A program made the translations under genes and the position numbers. From Microbacterium trichothecenolyticum (GTDB lineage Bacteria; Actinomycetota; Actinomycetes; Actinomycetales; Microbacteriaceae), in assembly GCF_000956465.1 (NCBI RefSeq), contig NZ_JYJA01000031.1, positions 1 to 64,000 of the forward strand: 64,000 nt of DNA. Reading direction: 5' to 3'. The notes below the pieces were generated by a model. The model was given only the letters and a program-made list of their open reading frames with translations. It was not told the origin of the DNA and searched no databases. Of the stretch, positions 57,492 through 64,000 are shown in pieces; position 1 is the stretch's first letter; every line of letters begins with the position of its first letter.

Positions 57492-58364
57492 TCAGTCGAC
57501 GAGGGATGCCGCGAAGACGTGCGGAGTGAAGCCCGTGAGGTCGCCGATGCCCTCGCCCTGGCCGAGCAGCTTGACCGGGATCCCGGTGCGCTCCTGCACG
57601 GCGAGGACGAAGCCGCCCTTCGCCGATCCGTCGAGCTTCGTGAGGACGAGGCCGGTGACGCCGGCGTGCTCGAGGAACGCCTGCGCCTGCATGACGCCGT
57701 TCTGTCCGGTCGTCGCATCGAGCACGAGGAGCACCTCGCTGATGGGCGCCTGCTTCTCGATGACGCGCCGGATCTTGCTGAGCTCGTCCATGAGCCCGCC
57801 CTTGGTGTGGAGGCGTCCGGCGGTGTCGACGAGCACGATCTCGGTACCGGTGCTCTTGGCGTACTCGATCGTCTGGAAGGCGACGGATGCCGGATCCTGG
57901 CCCTCCTGCTGCGGCCGGACGATCGTCGCGCCGCCGCGCTCCGCCCACGTCGCGAGCTGGTCGACCGCCGCGGCCCGGAACGTGTCGGCTGCGCCCACCA
58001 CCACCGATCGGCCGTAGCGCTGCAAGAACTTCGCGAACTTGCCGATCGTCGTCGTCTTCCCGACGCCGTTGACCCCGACGACCAGCACGACGGCCGGTCG
58101 CTCGGTGAGACGCAACGTGGTGTCGAACTTCGCGAAGTGCTCCTCGAGGGTCTCCTTCAGCATCCGCTGGAGGTCCCTCGGGTCGGTGGTGCGGTAGCGC
58201 TCCACCTTCTCGCGCAGCTCGTCCACGATGCGCTCCGTGATGTCGGGGCCGAAGTCCGCGGTGAGCAGCGCGGTCTCGAGGTCTTCCCACGTCGTCTCGT
58301 CGATGGTCGGCTTGACGAACATTCCGCGCAGCGCGCGTCCGAGCGACCAGGAGCTCTCTGCCAT
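57492..58364 (-). CDS. ftsY: Signal recognition particle receptor FtsY
   Basis: 290 residues. It receives SRP-ribosome complexes at the membrane. The P-loop GVNGVGKTT is at 97-105, with DTAGRLHTKGGLMDELSKI and TKLDGSAKGGFVLAV further on. The acidic A domain of E. coli FtsY is absent; only a short amphipathic start (LGRALRGMFVKP) remains, which may bind lipid directly. A -10 box lies 7 bases before the ATG. It follows smc, as in many bacteria. Confidence 0.95.
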   Translation of the reverse strand: MAESSWSLGRALRGMFVKPTIDETTWEDLETALLTADFGPDITERIVDELREKVERYRTTDPRDLQRMLKETLEEHFAKFDTTLRLTERPAVVLVVGVNGVGKTTTIGKFAKFLQRYGRSVVVGAADTFRAAAVDQLATWAERGGATIVRPQQEGQDPASVAFQTIEYAKSTGTEIVLVDTAGRLHTKGGLMDELSKIRRVIEKQAPISEVLLVLDATTGQNGVMQAQAFLEHAGVTGLVLTKLDGSAKGGFVLAVQERTGIPVKLLGQGEGIGDLTGFTPHVFAASLVD

Positions 58365-58371
58365 GCCTCTA

Positions 58372-58377
58372 AGCCTA
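58372..58377 (-). promoter_or_regulatory. -10 box for leaderless ftsY mRNA
   Basis: Minus-strand TAGGCT is 7 bases before the ftsY ATG, in the 21-base gap between smc and ftsY. Confidence 0.5.
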
Positions 58378-58385
58378 GGGTCCGC

Positions 58386-61300
58386 TCACGAGGCCACGCG
58401 CTCTGCGATGCGCTGGCCGACCACGGCCGACACGCCGTCCTGCCGCATCGAGACGCCGTAGAGCGCGTCGGCGATCTCCATCGTGCGCTTCTGATGCGTG
58501 ATCACGATGAGCTGGCTCGAGGCGCGCAGCTGCTCGAAGACGCCGAGGAGGCGCCCGAGATTCGCGTCGTCGAGGGCGGCCTCGACCTCGTCGAGGATGT
58601 AGAACGGGCTCGGGCGGGCCTTGAAGATCGCGGTCAGCAGCGCCACCGCCGCAAGCGACCGCTCGCCGCCCGACAAGAGTGAGAGCCGCTCGATCTTCTT
58701 GCCCACGGGCCGGACGGCTACCTCGATCCCCGTGGTGAGGGGCGAGTCCGGATCCGTGAGCGCGATCGAGCCGGTGCCCCCAGGGAAGAGGATCGGGAAC
58801 ACCTCGCCGAACGCCACCTTGGTGTCTTCGAACGCAGCGAGGAAGATCGTCTGCATGCGCTCGTCGAGCTCTTCGATGATCGTGAGCAGGTCCTTGCGCG
58901 TCTGGGTGAGATCGGCCAGCTGCTCCGTCATGAACTTATGACGCTGCTCGAGCGCTTCGAACTCCTCGAGCGCGAGCGGGTTCACCCGGCCGAGCTGCGC
59001 CAGCTTGCGCTCGGCCTCCTGCAGGCGTCGGCGCTGCTGCGGGCGATCGTAGGGAACGGTCCCCACGCCCCCTCCAGGCGCCGCCGGCGCGTCGCCCGGA
59101 GGCTCGGGCCGCGTGGGCCCAGCTGCGCCCTCGGGGGCGCCCGCATCTCGGAGCGGCTGAGCGACCGGATCGACGGGAACGGGCTGATCCGGACCATATT
59201 CCGAAACAAGAATGTTCTCGTCGAGTCCCAGCTCAGACTGCACCCGCTCGAGAAGGCCGGTGACATGGAGACGCTTCTCGTGAATCTGCAGCTCCAGGCT
59301 GTGAACGCTCTCCGTCAGCCCTGCCAGCCGCTCCCGCACCCCGCTCTCCTGTGCGCGGAGCTCGGCGAGCTCGGCCGTCACCGCCGTGCGCTCCGACTCC
59401 GCAGCGGCCAGCTCGGCACGGGCCTGCGCGAGGGAACGGTCGACCGAGTCGATGACGGCGGGCAGATGCCCCGCGACGCCCGCGGCGATCTCGCGCTGCG
59501 CGCGACGGACCACGGCGCGGCGCGCCGCCTCTGCCGCCGCATCGCGCTCACGTTCACGCTGGCGCTCGAGCGCCACCACCCGCGCTTCGCCTGCCCGGAT
59601 TCGTTCGCGGAGCGTCTCGACGTCGAGGCGAGAGCGCATCTCGCCGTCGCGAGCCTCTTCGAGCGCCGCGAGCATGCCCTCGCGCGCGGAGGCGTCCAGG
59701 ATCGGACGCGGGGCTTCGAGTGCCGAGGTCAACTGGTCGTCTGCGGACCGCGCCGACGCCTCGGCCTCCGCGACGGCCGCGGCCGCCTGGGCGAGCCCCG
59801 CGGCGAGTCGATCGCACTCGGCGACGGCGGCCTCATGCCGGAGCGTCGCCCGGTTGACCTGCTCGGCGTGGGCCGCAAGAGCGGCGTCGTGCTCGCGAAG
59901 GGTCGCGAGCGCGGTCTTCGTGCGCAGGCGCGCCGACTCGAGCTCGCGCGTCGCGTCGGCCAGCGCGGCGCGCAGCGAGTCCGCCACGACGGCGATCTCG
60001 TCGCGGCGGTCGGCCGCGGCATCCCGTTCCGCCGCGAGCTCCAGTCGCGATCGCGAGGCCCCCGCGCCCGCGCGGAGCGAGTACTCGGTGTACACCTCGC
60101 CGCGGCGGGTGACGAGGGTGATCGGGCCGCCCAGCTCGGCATTCGCCAACGCGGGACCGGCGTCGCGCGCGGTATCGAGATCGTCGGCCACCATGACGTA
60201 CGACAGCAGGGCGAGCACGCCCTCAGGAGCCGTCACGACCTCTCGTGCCGGAACCACACCGCGCAGCGACGGGAACGGCGGACCCATCACGCTCGCGGTG
60301 GCGATCACGATGTCGACGACACCGGCTTCGGCATCGCGCGCGGCGTCCGCCAACGTGAACGCGCTGTCGCGGTCTTCGACGAGGACGCCTTCGGCGATCG
60401 GTCCCAGCACCGCCGCGATCGCGGCCTCGAACCCCGGCTTGACCTGCACGGCGTCGCCGACCAGCCCGCGGACGCCGTCGCGCCCGTCCGCGATCAGCGA
60501 CGAGGCGCCGTTCTTCACATCGAGCGCCCGGCTCAGCGCTGCCGTCTGCGCCGTAAGCGCCTCACGTTCGCGTTCCGCGGCGTGCAGGCGCTCACGGAGC
60601 GAGGAGACCGTGGCCTCGGACTCCGAGGCGTCGCGCTGCGCCCGGTCGTATGCCGCTGCGTGATCGGCCGAGGACTCCTCGGGAACGAGGTCGGGGTCGA
60701 CGCCGGCGAGGATCTCCTCGGCCTCCGCACGGCGTGCGAGCGCGGCATCCAGCGCCTTCTGCTGACGCTCGACCGCGGCGCGCACGGCAGCGAGAGCGGA
60801 TGACGCAGCCTCCGCGGTACCGCGCAGCGCGGTGATGCGCATGTCGTGGTCCGAGACCAGCGCGCTCTGCGCGGCGATGTCGACGTCGAGCGCGTCGAGT
60901 TCGGCGCGGGCGCGCACGACGCCGCGCGCCGCCTCGGCGGCGGAATCCTGTGCGGCGCCGAGGCCGTCCGACACGACGTCGATCTCGGCGCGTGCCTCGT
61001 CGATCATCGCCTGCGAGACCGTCGTCAACTCGATGCGGTCCTCGTCCTCGGCGTCGCCCAGGAGTGCGAGTCGCTGACCGGCCAGGGCGTACAGACCGCG
61101 CAGGCGCTCCTGCACCCGCTCGAGCCCGAACGCCACGCGGCGCGCCTGGTCCACGCTCTCGGATCGCTGGTCGCTCTCGAGCTGCTCGATGCGCACGCGA
61201 GCGTTGTCGAGCCGATCCTGCAGCACCATGCGCTCGGCATGCCGCTCCTGCTCGCTGTGCGCGTGCGAGGCGAGCTCGGCGCGCAGGCCCACGATCTCGT

Positions 61301-61994
61301 CGGCGAACAGACGGGCCTTCGCGTCGCGCACGACCGCGGCGATCGTCGCCGCTTCACGGGCGATCTCGGCCTGACGCCCCAGCGGCTTGAGCTGCCGACG
61401 CAGCTCTCCCGCGAGGTCGCTGAGCCGTGTGAGGTTCGCCTCCATCGCGTCGAGCTTTCGCAGGGTCTTCTCTTTGCGACGGCGGTGCTTGAGGATGCCG
61501 GCCGCCTCCTCGATGAAGCCGCGGCGGTCTTCGGGCGTCGCCTGCAACACGCTGTCGAGGCGACCCTGTCCGACGATCACATGCATCTCGCGACCCAGCC
61601 CGGAGTCGCTCAGCAGCTCCTGCACGTCCAGCAGGCGGCAGGACTCGCCGTTGATCGCGTACTCGCTGGAGCCGTTGCGGAACAGCGTGCGGCTGATCGT
61701 GACCTCGGAGTACTCGATCGGAAGGGCGCCGTCGCTGTTGTCGATCGTGAGCTGCACCTCGGCCCGGCCGAGCGGCCCGCGCGTCGCGGTGCCGGCGAAG
61801 ATGACGTCCTCCATCTTCCCGCCGCGGAGCGTCTTGGCGCCCTGCTCCCCCATCACCCACGCGAGCGCGTCGACGACGTTGGACTTGCCGGAGCCGTTGG
61901 GACCGACGATGCAGGTCACGCCGGGTTCGAGGGCGAAGGTCGTCGGCTGGGCGAACGACTTGAACCCTTTGAGCGTCACGCTCTTCAGGTGCAT
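58386..61994 (-). CDS. smc: Chromosome segregation protein SMC
   Basis: 1202 residues from ATG at 61994 (GGAAGG upstream). The order is ATPase head with GPNGSGKSN, coiled coil, hinge (about 510-640), returning coiled coil, then signature LSGGERSLAAVAL near 1105 and Walker B YILDEVEAALDD near 1131. Residues about 940-990 contain a Pro/Gly/Ala stretch (GPTRPEPPGDAPAA) where coiled coil would be expected; residues 959-979 are encoded by copy C of the 60-bp repeat. A GTG at 62009 would add five residues. TAGCGT at 62029-62034 is a likely -10 box. Confidence 0.96.
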   Translation of the reverse strand: MHLKSVTLKGFKSFAQPTTFALEPGVTCIVGPNGSGKSNVVDALAWVMGEQGAKTLRGGKMEDVIFAGTATRGPLGRAEVQLTIDNSDGALPIEYSEVTISRTLFRNGSSEYAINGESCRLLDVQELLSDSGLGREMHVIVGQGRLDSVLQATPEDRRGFIEEAAGILKHRRRKEKTLRKLDAMEANLTRLSDLAGELRRQLKPLGRQAEIAREAATIAAVVRDAKARLFADEIVGLRAELASHAHSEQERHAERMVLQDRLDNARVRIEQLESDQRSESVDQARRVAFGLERVQERLRGLYALAGQRLALLGDAEDEDRIELTTVSQAMIDEARAEIDVVSDGLGAAQDSAAEAARGVVRARAELDALDVDIAAQSALVSDHDMRITALRGTAEAASSALAAVRAAVERQQKALDAALARRAEAEEILAGVDPDLVPEESSADHAAAYDRAQRDASESEATVSSLRERLHAAEREREALTAQTAALSRALDVKNGASSLIADGRDGVRGLVGDAVQVKPGFEAAIAAVLGPIAEGVLVEDRDSAFTLADAARDAEAGVVDIVIATASVMGPPFPSLRGVVPAREVVTAPEGVLALLSYVMVADDLDTARDAGPALANAELGGPITLVTRRGEVYTEYSLRAGAGASRSRLELAAERDAAADRRDEIAVVADSLRAALADATRELESARLRTKTALATLREHDAALAAHAEQVNRATLRHEAAVAECDRLAAGLAQAAAAVAEAEASARSADDQLTSALEAPRPILDASAREGMLAALEEARDGEMRSRLDVETLRERIRAGEARVVALERQRERERDAAAEAARRAVVRRAQREIAAGVAGHLPAVIDSVDRSLAQARAELAAAESERTAVTAELAELRAQESGVRERLAGLTESVHSLELQIHEKRLHVTGLLERVQSELGLDENILVSEYGPDQPVPVDPVAQPLRDAGAPEGAAGPTRPEPPGDAPAAPGGGVGTVPYDRPQQRRRLQEAERKLAQLGRVNPLALEEFEALEQRHKFMTEQLADLTQTRKDLLTIIEELDERMQTIFLAAFEDTKVAFGEVFPILFPGGTGSIALTDPDSPLTTGIEVAVRPVGKKIERLSLLSGGERSLAAVALLTAIFKARPSPFYILDEVEAALDDANLGRLLGVFEQLRASSQLIVITHQKRTMEIADALYGVSMRQDGVSAVVGQRIAERVAS
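59059..59118 (-). repeat. 60-bp palindrome-containing repeat, copy C, in frame in smc
   Basis: Minus strand gcccacgcggcccgagcc ... gcgtggggac matches copies A and B at 53 of 60 positions each. It is read in frame as residues 959-979 of SMC. In the same frame copies A and B are also free of stops (PTRPE...APAA in all three). Confidence 0.85.
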
Positions 61995-62123
61995 GGATTC
62001 GCCTTCCACCCCGGTCGTTTACCCGCCTACGCTACCCGAGCAAGCCTCCGCTGCCGGGAGGACCGGCCGAGGGGCATCCGGATGCCGCGACACGCCATGA
62101 GATCACCGAATCTGCGAGAAAGC

Positions 62124-62153
62124 TTGACGCGGGTATCCCGCAGCCGCTAACGT
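62124..62153 (+). promoter_or_regulatory. Near-consensus promoter of the short-ORF locus
   Basis: -35 TTGACG (62124-62129), 18-base spacer and -10 TAACGT (62148-62153). It is the closest match to consensus in the window, and gives a leader of about 32 bases before the 39-codon ORF. Confidence 0.7.
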
Positions 62154-62191
62154 AACTCTCTGCGTCTGAAGTCGAGAAAGGAGGTCCCCCG

Positions 62192-62311
62192 ATGATGCTG
62201 ATGACTCCAACCGGAATCGCCGCCCGTGATGGCGGAGCGATTCGTGCCGTCGCGTCGGGGACCGTCTCCTTCGGCGCTGTGCTGAGCGGCCGCTTCCCCG
62301 CCGCCATCTGA
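62192..62311 (+). CDS. 39-codon ORF (leader or small peptide)
   Basis: Begins MMLMTPTGIAARDGGAI and ends SGRFPAAI. AAAGGAGGT lies 7 bases upstream, an unusually strong ribosome binding site, and the promoter above is close to consensus, so translation is likely. The peptide has no transmembrane helix, signal peptide or cysteine; its second half is Ala/Gly/Val-rich. It could be an attenuating leader for the downstream genes, a peptide precursor or a free small protein. Hairpins follow in the 175 bases before the next gene (gcccg/cgggc at about 62333; gcacc/ggtgc at about 62368). Confidence 0.6.
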   Translation: MMLMTPTGIAARDGGAIRAVASGTVSFGAVLSGRFPAAI

Positions 62312-62486
62312 TCCCCGCAGGGGACGAGTCTGCCCGTTTTCGGGCGACGACCGTCTGCTGCGCCGCACCCGCTTCGCGGTGCTGAGCGCTCTCCCCCTGC
62401 AACCACCTCCCGTCGTGCTGCGGCACGGCATCCCCCGCCTCCGGCGCCTGCCCGAGGCATCCCTTCCACAACCGGAAAGAACGCTC

Positions 62487-62741
62487 ATGAATACTCTCCT
62501 TGCGCCGCAGCGCCGCTCGGGCCTTCCCGATACGCTGCGGCTCCCGAGCCGCGACACCCGCACATCGCTCCTGGACCGCCTCGCCCTTCACCTGGGTGTG
62601 CGGCTGCTGCTGTGGAGCACCCGCACGCCGCGGCTCGCGGACGACCGCCGCCGGCACGCTCAGACGTACCGGCATCAGGAGGCCACCGCGCAGCGTGAAC
62701 GCGCCTACCTCCGCGAGGCCAGCCTCGCTCCCCGGCCGTGA
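62487..62741 (+). CDS. Small basic protein, unrecognised
   Basis: 84 residues. The N-terminal third is Arg/Leu-rich (PDTLRLPSRDTRTSLLDRLAL). One short hydrophobic stretch, HLGVRLLLWS, could lie on a membrane surface, and an Arg/His/Glu-rich helix follows (RRRHAQTYRHQEATAQRERAYL). GGAAAGA lies 9 bases before the ATG. It sits between the 39-codon ORF and a GNAT gene, separated from the latter by a 32-bp palindrome. Similar small actinobacterial proteins exist, but I know no function. Confidence 0.55.
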   Translation: MNTLLAPQRRSGLPDTLRLPSRDTRTSLLDRLALHLGVRLLLWSTRTPRLADDRRRHAQTYRHQEATAQRERAYLREASLAPRP

Positions 62742-62749
62742 CGGCCACC

Positions 62750-62781
62750 GGGTCCGCCGCCCGCATGCGGGCGGCGGACCC
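62750..62781. terminator. Perfect 32-bp palindrome before the GNAT genes
   Basis: The arm gggtccgccgcccgca is followed directly by its exact complement. As RNA it gives a very stable hairpin 38 bases upstream of the GNAT start. No T-run follows on the plus strand. It may end or attenuate transcription, or bind a protein. Confidence 0.55.
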
Positions 62782-62818
62782 CCACCCCCGACCACACGAC
62801 ATGCAAGGACGCACTGAC

Positions 62819-63901
62819 ATGACCACCCTCACGGGGCTCGAGTTCCGCCCCCTCGTCGTACCCGCCTCCATCGACGCACCGGATGCCGCCGACTTCGTGG
62901 AGATGGTGCGCGTGCGCAACCTCATCTACCGCGAGATCTCCGGGCACGACGACCACGGGATCACCGCGGACGAGCTGCTCCCCCACTACCGGCCTTCCGA
63001 ATACGAGACCCGGCTCAGCTGGGTGATCGTCGACGACGGCGCGATCGTCGGCCGCGTCGGCCTCGACGTCCCGCACGAGGACGGCTCGACCGCCGCGTTC
63101 TGGCTCATCGAGCTGCTGCGCGAGACGTGGGGCCGTGGCATCGGATCCGCGGCCTACGAGCTCGTCGAGCGCACCGCCCGCGAACACGGTCGCACCGTGC
63201 TGCAGTCGTGGGCTGAGCACCCGGCCGCGCCCGGCCCGCAGCTCGCACCGCCCACCGGCTTCGGCGAGATCCCCGAGGACCACGTCGCCCGGTTCTACCT
63301 CCGGCACGGATACAGGCTCGAACAGGTCGAGCGCAACAGCGCCTTCGACCTGACGGGCTCATTCGCCGGCGTCGAGCGACTCCTCGCCGAGGCGCAGGCC
63401 GCATCGCCCGCCTACCGCGTCGTCCAGTGGTCTGCGCCGACCCCCGACGAGTACGTCGCCGGCTACGCCTGGATGAAGTCCCGCATGTCGACGGATGCCC
63501 CCGCCGCGGCCCTCGAATTCGACGAGGAGACGTGGGATGCTGCGCGCATCGCCGAGCACGACGGGCGATACACCTCGTCCGGGCGCACGATCCTGGTCAC
63601 GGCGGCACAGCACATCGAGACCGGTGAGCTGTGCGCGTTCAACGAGCTCGTGATCGGCAAGGATCACACCGAGGCGACGCACCAGGAGGACACCTTGGTC
63701 CTCAAGGAGCACCGCGGGCACAAGCTCGGAACGCTCGTGAAGTGCGCGGGGCTCCTGTCGTGGCGCGAGATCGCGCCGGACTCGAAGCGAGTCATCACCT
63801 ACAACGCAGAGGAGAACCGGCCGATGCTGGACATCAACGAGGCGATCGGCTTCGTGCCGATCGCGTACGAAGGTGCATGGAAGAAGGTGCTCGATGACTG
63901 A
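62819..63901 (+). CDS. Double-GNAT acetyltransferase
   Basis: 360 residues from ATG at 62819 (AAGGAC upstream). Two GNAT domains: the first at about 20-175 with RETWGRGIGSAAYELV as its acetyl-CoA loop, the second at about 195-355 with HRGHKLGTLVKCAGLLSW and ITYNAEENRPMLDINEAIGF. The architecture resembles mycothiol synthase MshD and related double GNATs. The substrate is unknown. The gene is coupled to a second copy by overlap (its stop lies inside the next start region). The downstream paralogue has the same N-terminal pattern. Confidence 0.82.
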   Translation: MTTLTGLEFRPLVVPASIDAPDAADFVEMVRVRNLIYREISGHDDHGITADELLPHYRPSEYETRLSWVIVDDGAIVGRVGLDVPHEDGSTAAFWLIELLRETWGRGIGSAAYELVERTAREHGRTVLQSWAEHPAAPGPQLAPPTGFGEIPEDHVARFYLRHGYRLEQVERNSAFDLTGSFAGVERLLAEAQAASPAYRVVQWSAPTPDEYVAGYAWMKSRMSTDAPAAALEFDEETWDAARIAEHDGRYTSSGRTILVTAAQHIETGELCAFNELVIGKDHTEATHQEDTLVLKEHRGHKLGTLVKCAGLLSWREIAPDSKRVITYNAEENRPMLDINEAIGFVPIAYEGAWKKVLDD

Positions 63902-64000
63902 CCTGGCCGAAACCGGCGTCGTGACCGTCCAGCGGATCGTCGTCCCCGAGACGGCGGACGCCCCGGATGCCCGCGTGTTCCTCGAGATGGTGCGGATCGA
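63894..64000 (+). CDS. Second GNAT-family protein, truncated by the window end
   Basis: At least 35 residues: after 14 residues it reads RIVVPETADAPDARVFLEMVRI. The gene upstream has the matching PLVVPASIDAPDAADFVEMVRV near its start, so the two look like tandem paralogues. The ATG lies 8 bases before the end of the preceding gene, which suggests coupled translation. Confidence 0.7.
   Translation, partial: MTDLAETGVVTVQRIVVPETADAPDARVFLEMVRI

Noticed and set aside
62192..62311. 39-codon ORF as a RiPP precursor
   Set aside because: No Cys, Ser/Thr-rich core or leader motif is seen, and no typical modifying enzyme (lanthipeptide synthase, radical SAM, YcaO) is in the visible part; only GNATs follow.

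Overview
The window reads as chromosomal DNA of a high-GC actinobacterium, most likely Microbacteriaceae and probably Microbacterium. The reasons are the strong G/C third-position bias, frequent GTG and TTG starts, Ala/Glu-rich tails on ribosomal proteins S2 and S16, a GlgE-type glycogen pathway, and the actinobacterial order xerC-M23-rpsB-tsf-pyrH-frr-cdsA. I see no tRNA, rRNA, CRISPR array, insertion sequence or prophage.

Layout. 0-6.9 kb: an AMP-forming acyl-CoA ligase, a YciI-like protein, ligA, mnmA and a cysteine desulfurase; the last two form a tRNA 2-thiouridine pair. 7.0-13.5 kb: a glycogen cluster (glgX homologue, glgE, glgB). 13.5-20 kb: a thioredoxin-TPR protein, a large membrane protein with an internal lipobox, an AI-2E-family permease, a hydrolase, a lytic transglycosylase and a DivIVA-repeat protein. 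20-31.7 kb, minus strand: cdsA, frr, pyrH, tsf, rpsB, then xerC, dprA, yifB, yraN, a DUF2469 gene, rnhB, lepB and rplS, with one LytM/M23 gene on the plus strand. 31.8-35.5 kb: a membrane protein, map and a second glgX. 35.7-47.4 kb: nitrate and nitrite assimilation, with nirB-nirD-SUMT-HemD/regulator, then trmD, narK and a very large nitrate reductase-flavoprotein fusion. 47.5-62 kb, minus-strand backbone: rimM, khpA, rpsP, ffh, an EF-G-like protein, a TetR-VOC fusion, a DUF2004-like gene, ftsY and smc, with a GCS2-family ligase and lipB-lipA on the plus strand. 62.1-64 kb: an unrecognised locus with a 39-codon ORF, a small basic protein and two tandem double-GNAT acetyltransferases; the second runs off the window.

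How genes work together. NarK would import nitrate, the fused NasC would reduce it to nitrite, and NirBD would reduce that to ammonium. SUMT and the HemD-domain protein bear on siroheme supply for NirB. The HemD-domain protein also has a C-terminal winged helix, like the Streptomyces regulator NnaR. The nirB and narK promoters share a block of about 66 bp with identical spacing. The cassette splits the usual rimM-trmD-rplS neighbourhood on both sides of trmD.

Three observations stand out. (1) A 60-bp palindrome-containing repeat occurs three times at 53/60 pairwise identity: after trmD, after ffh, and in frame inside smc. (2) A -10-like hexamer lies exactly 6 or 7 bases before the start codon of about ten genes, pointing to widespread leaderless transcription. 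(3) The short-ORF/GNAT locus at 62-64 kb has a near-consensus promoter, a strong ribosome binding site and several RNA hairpins.
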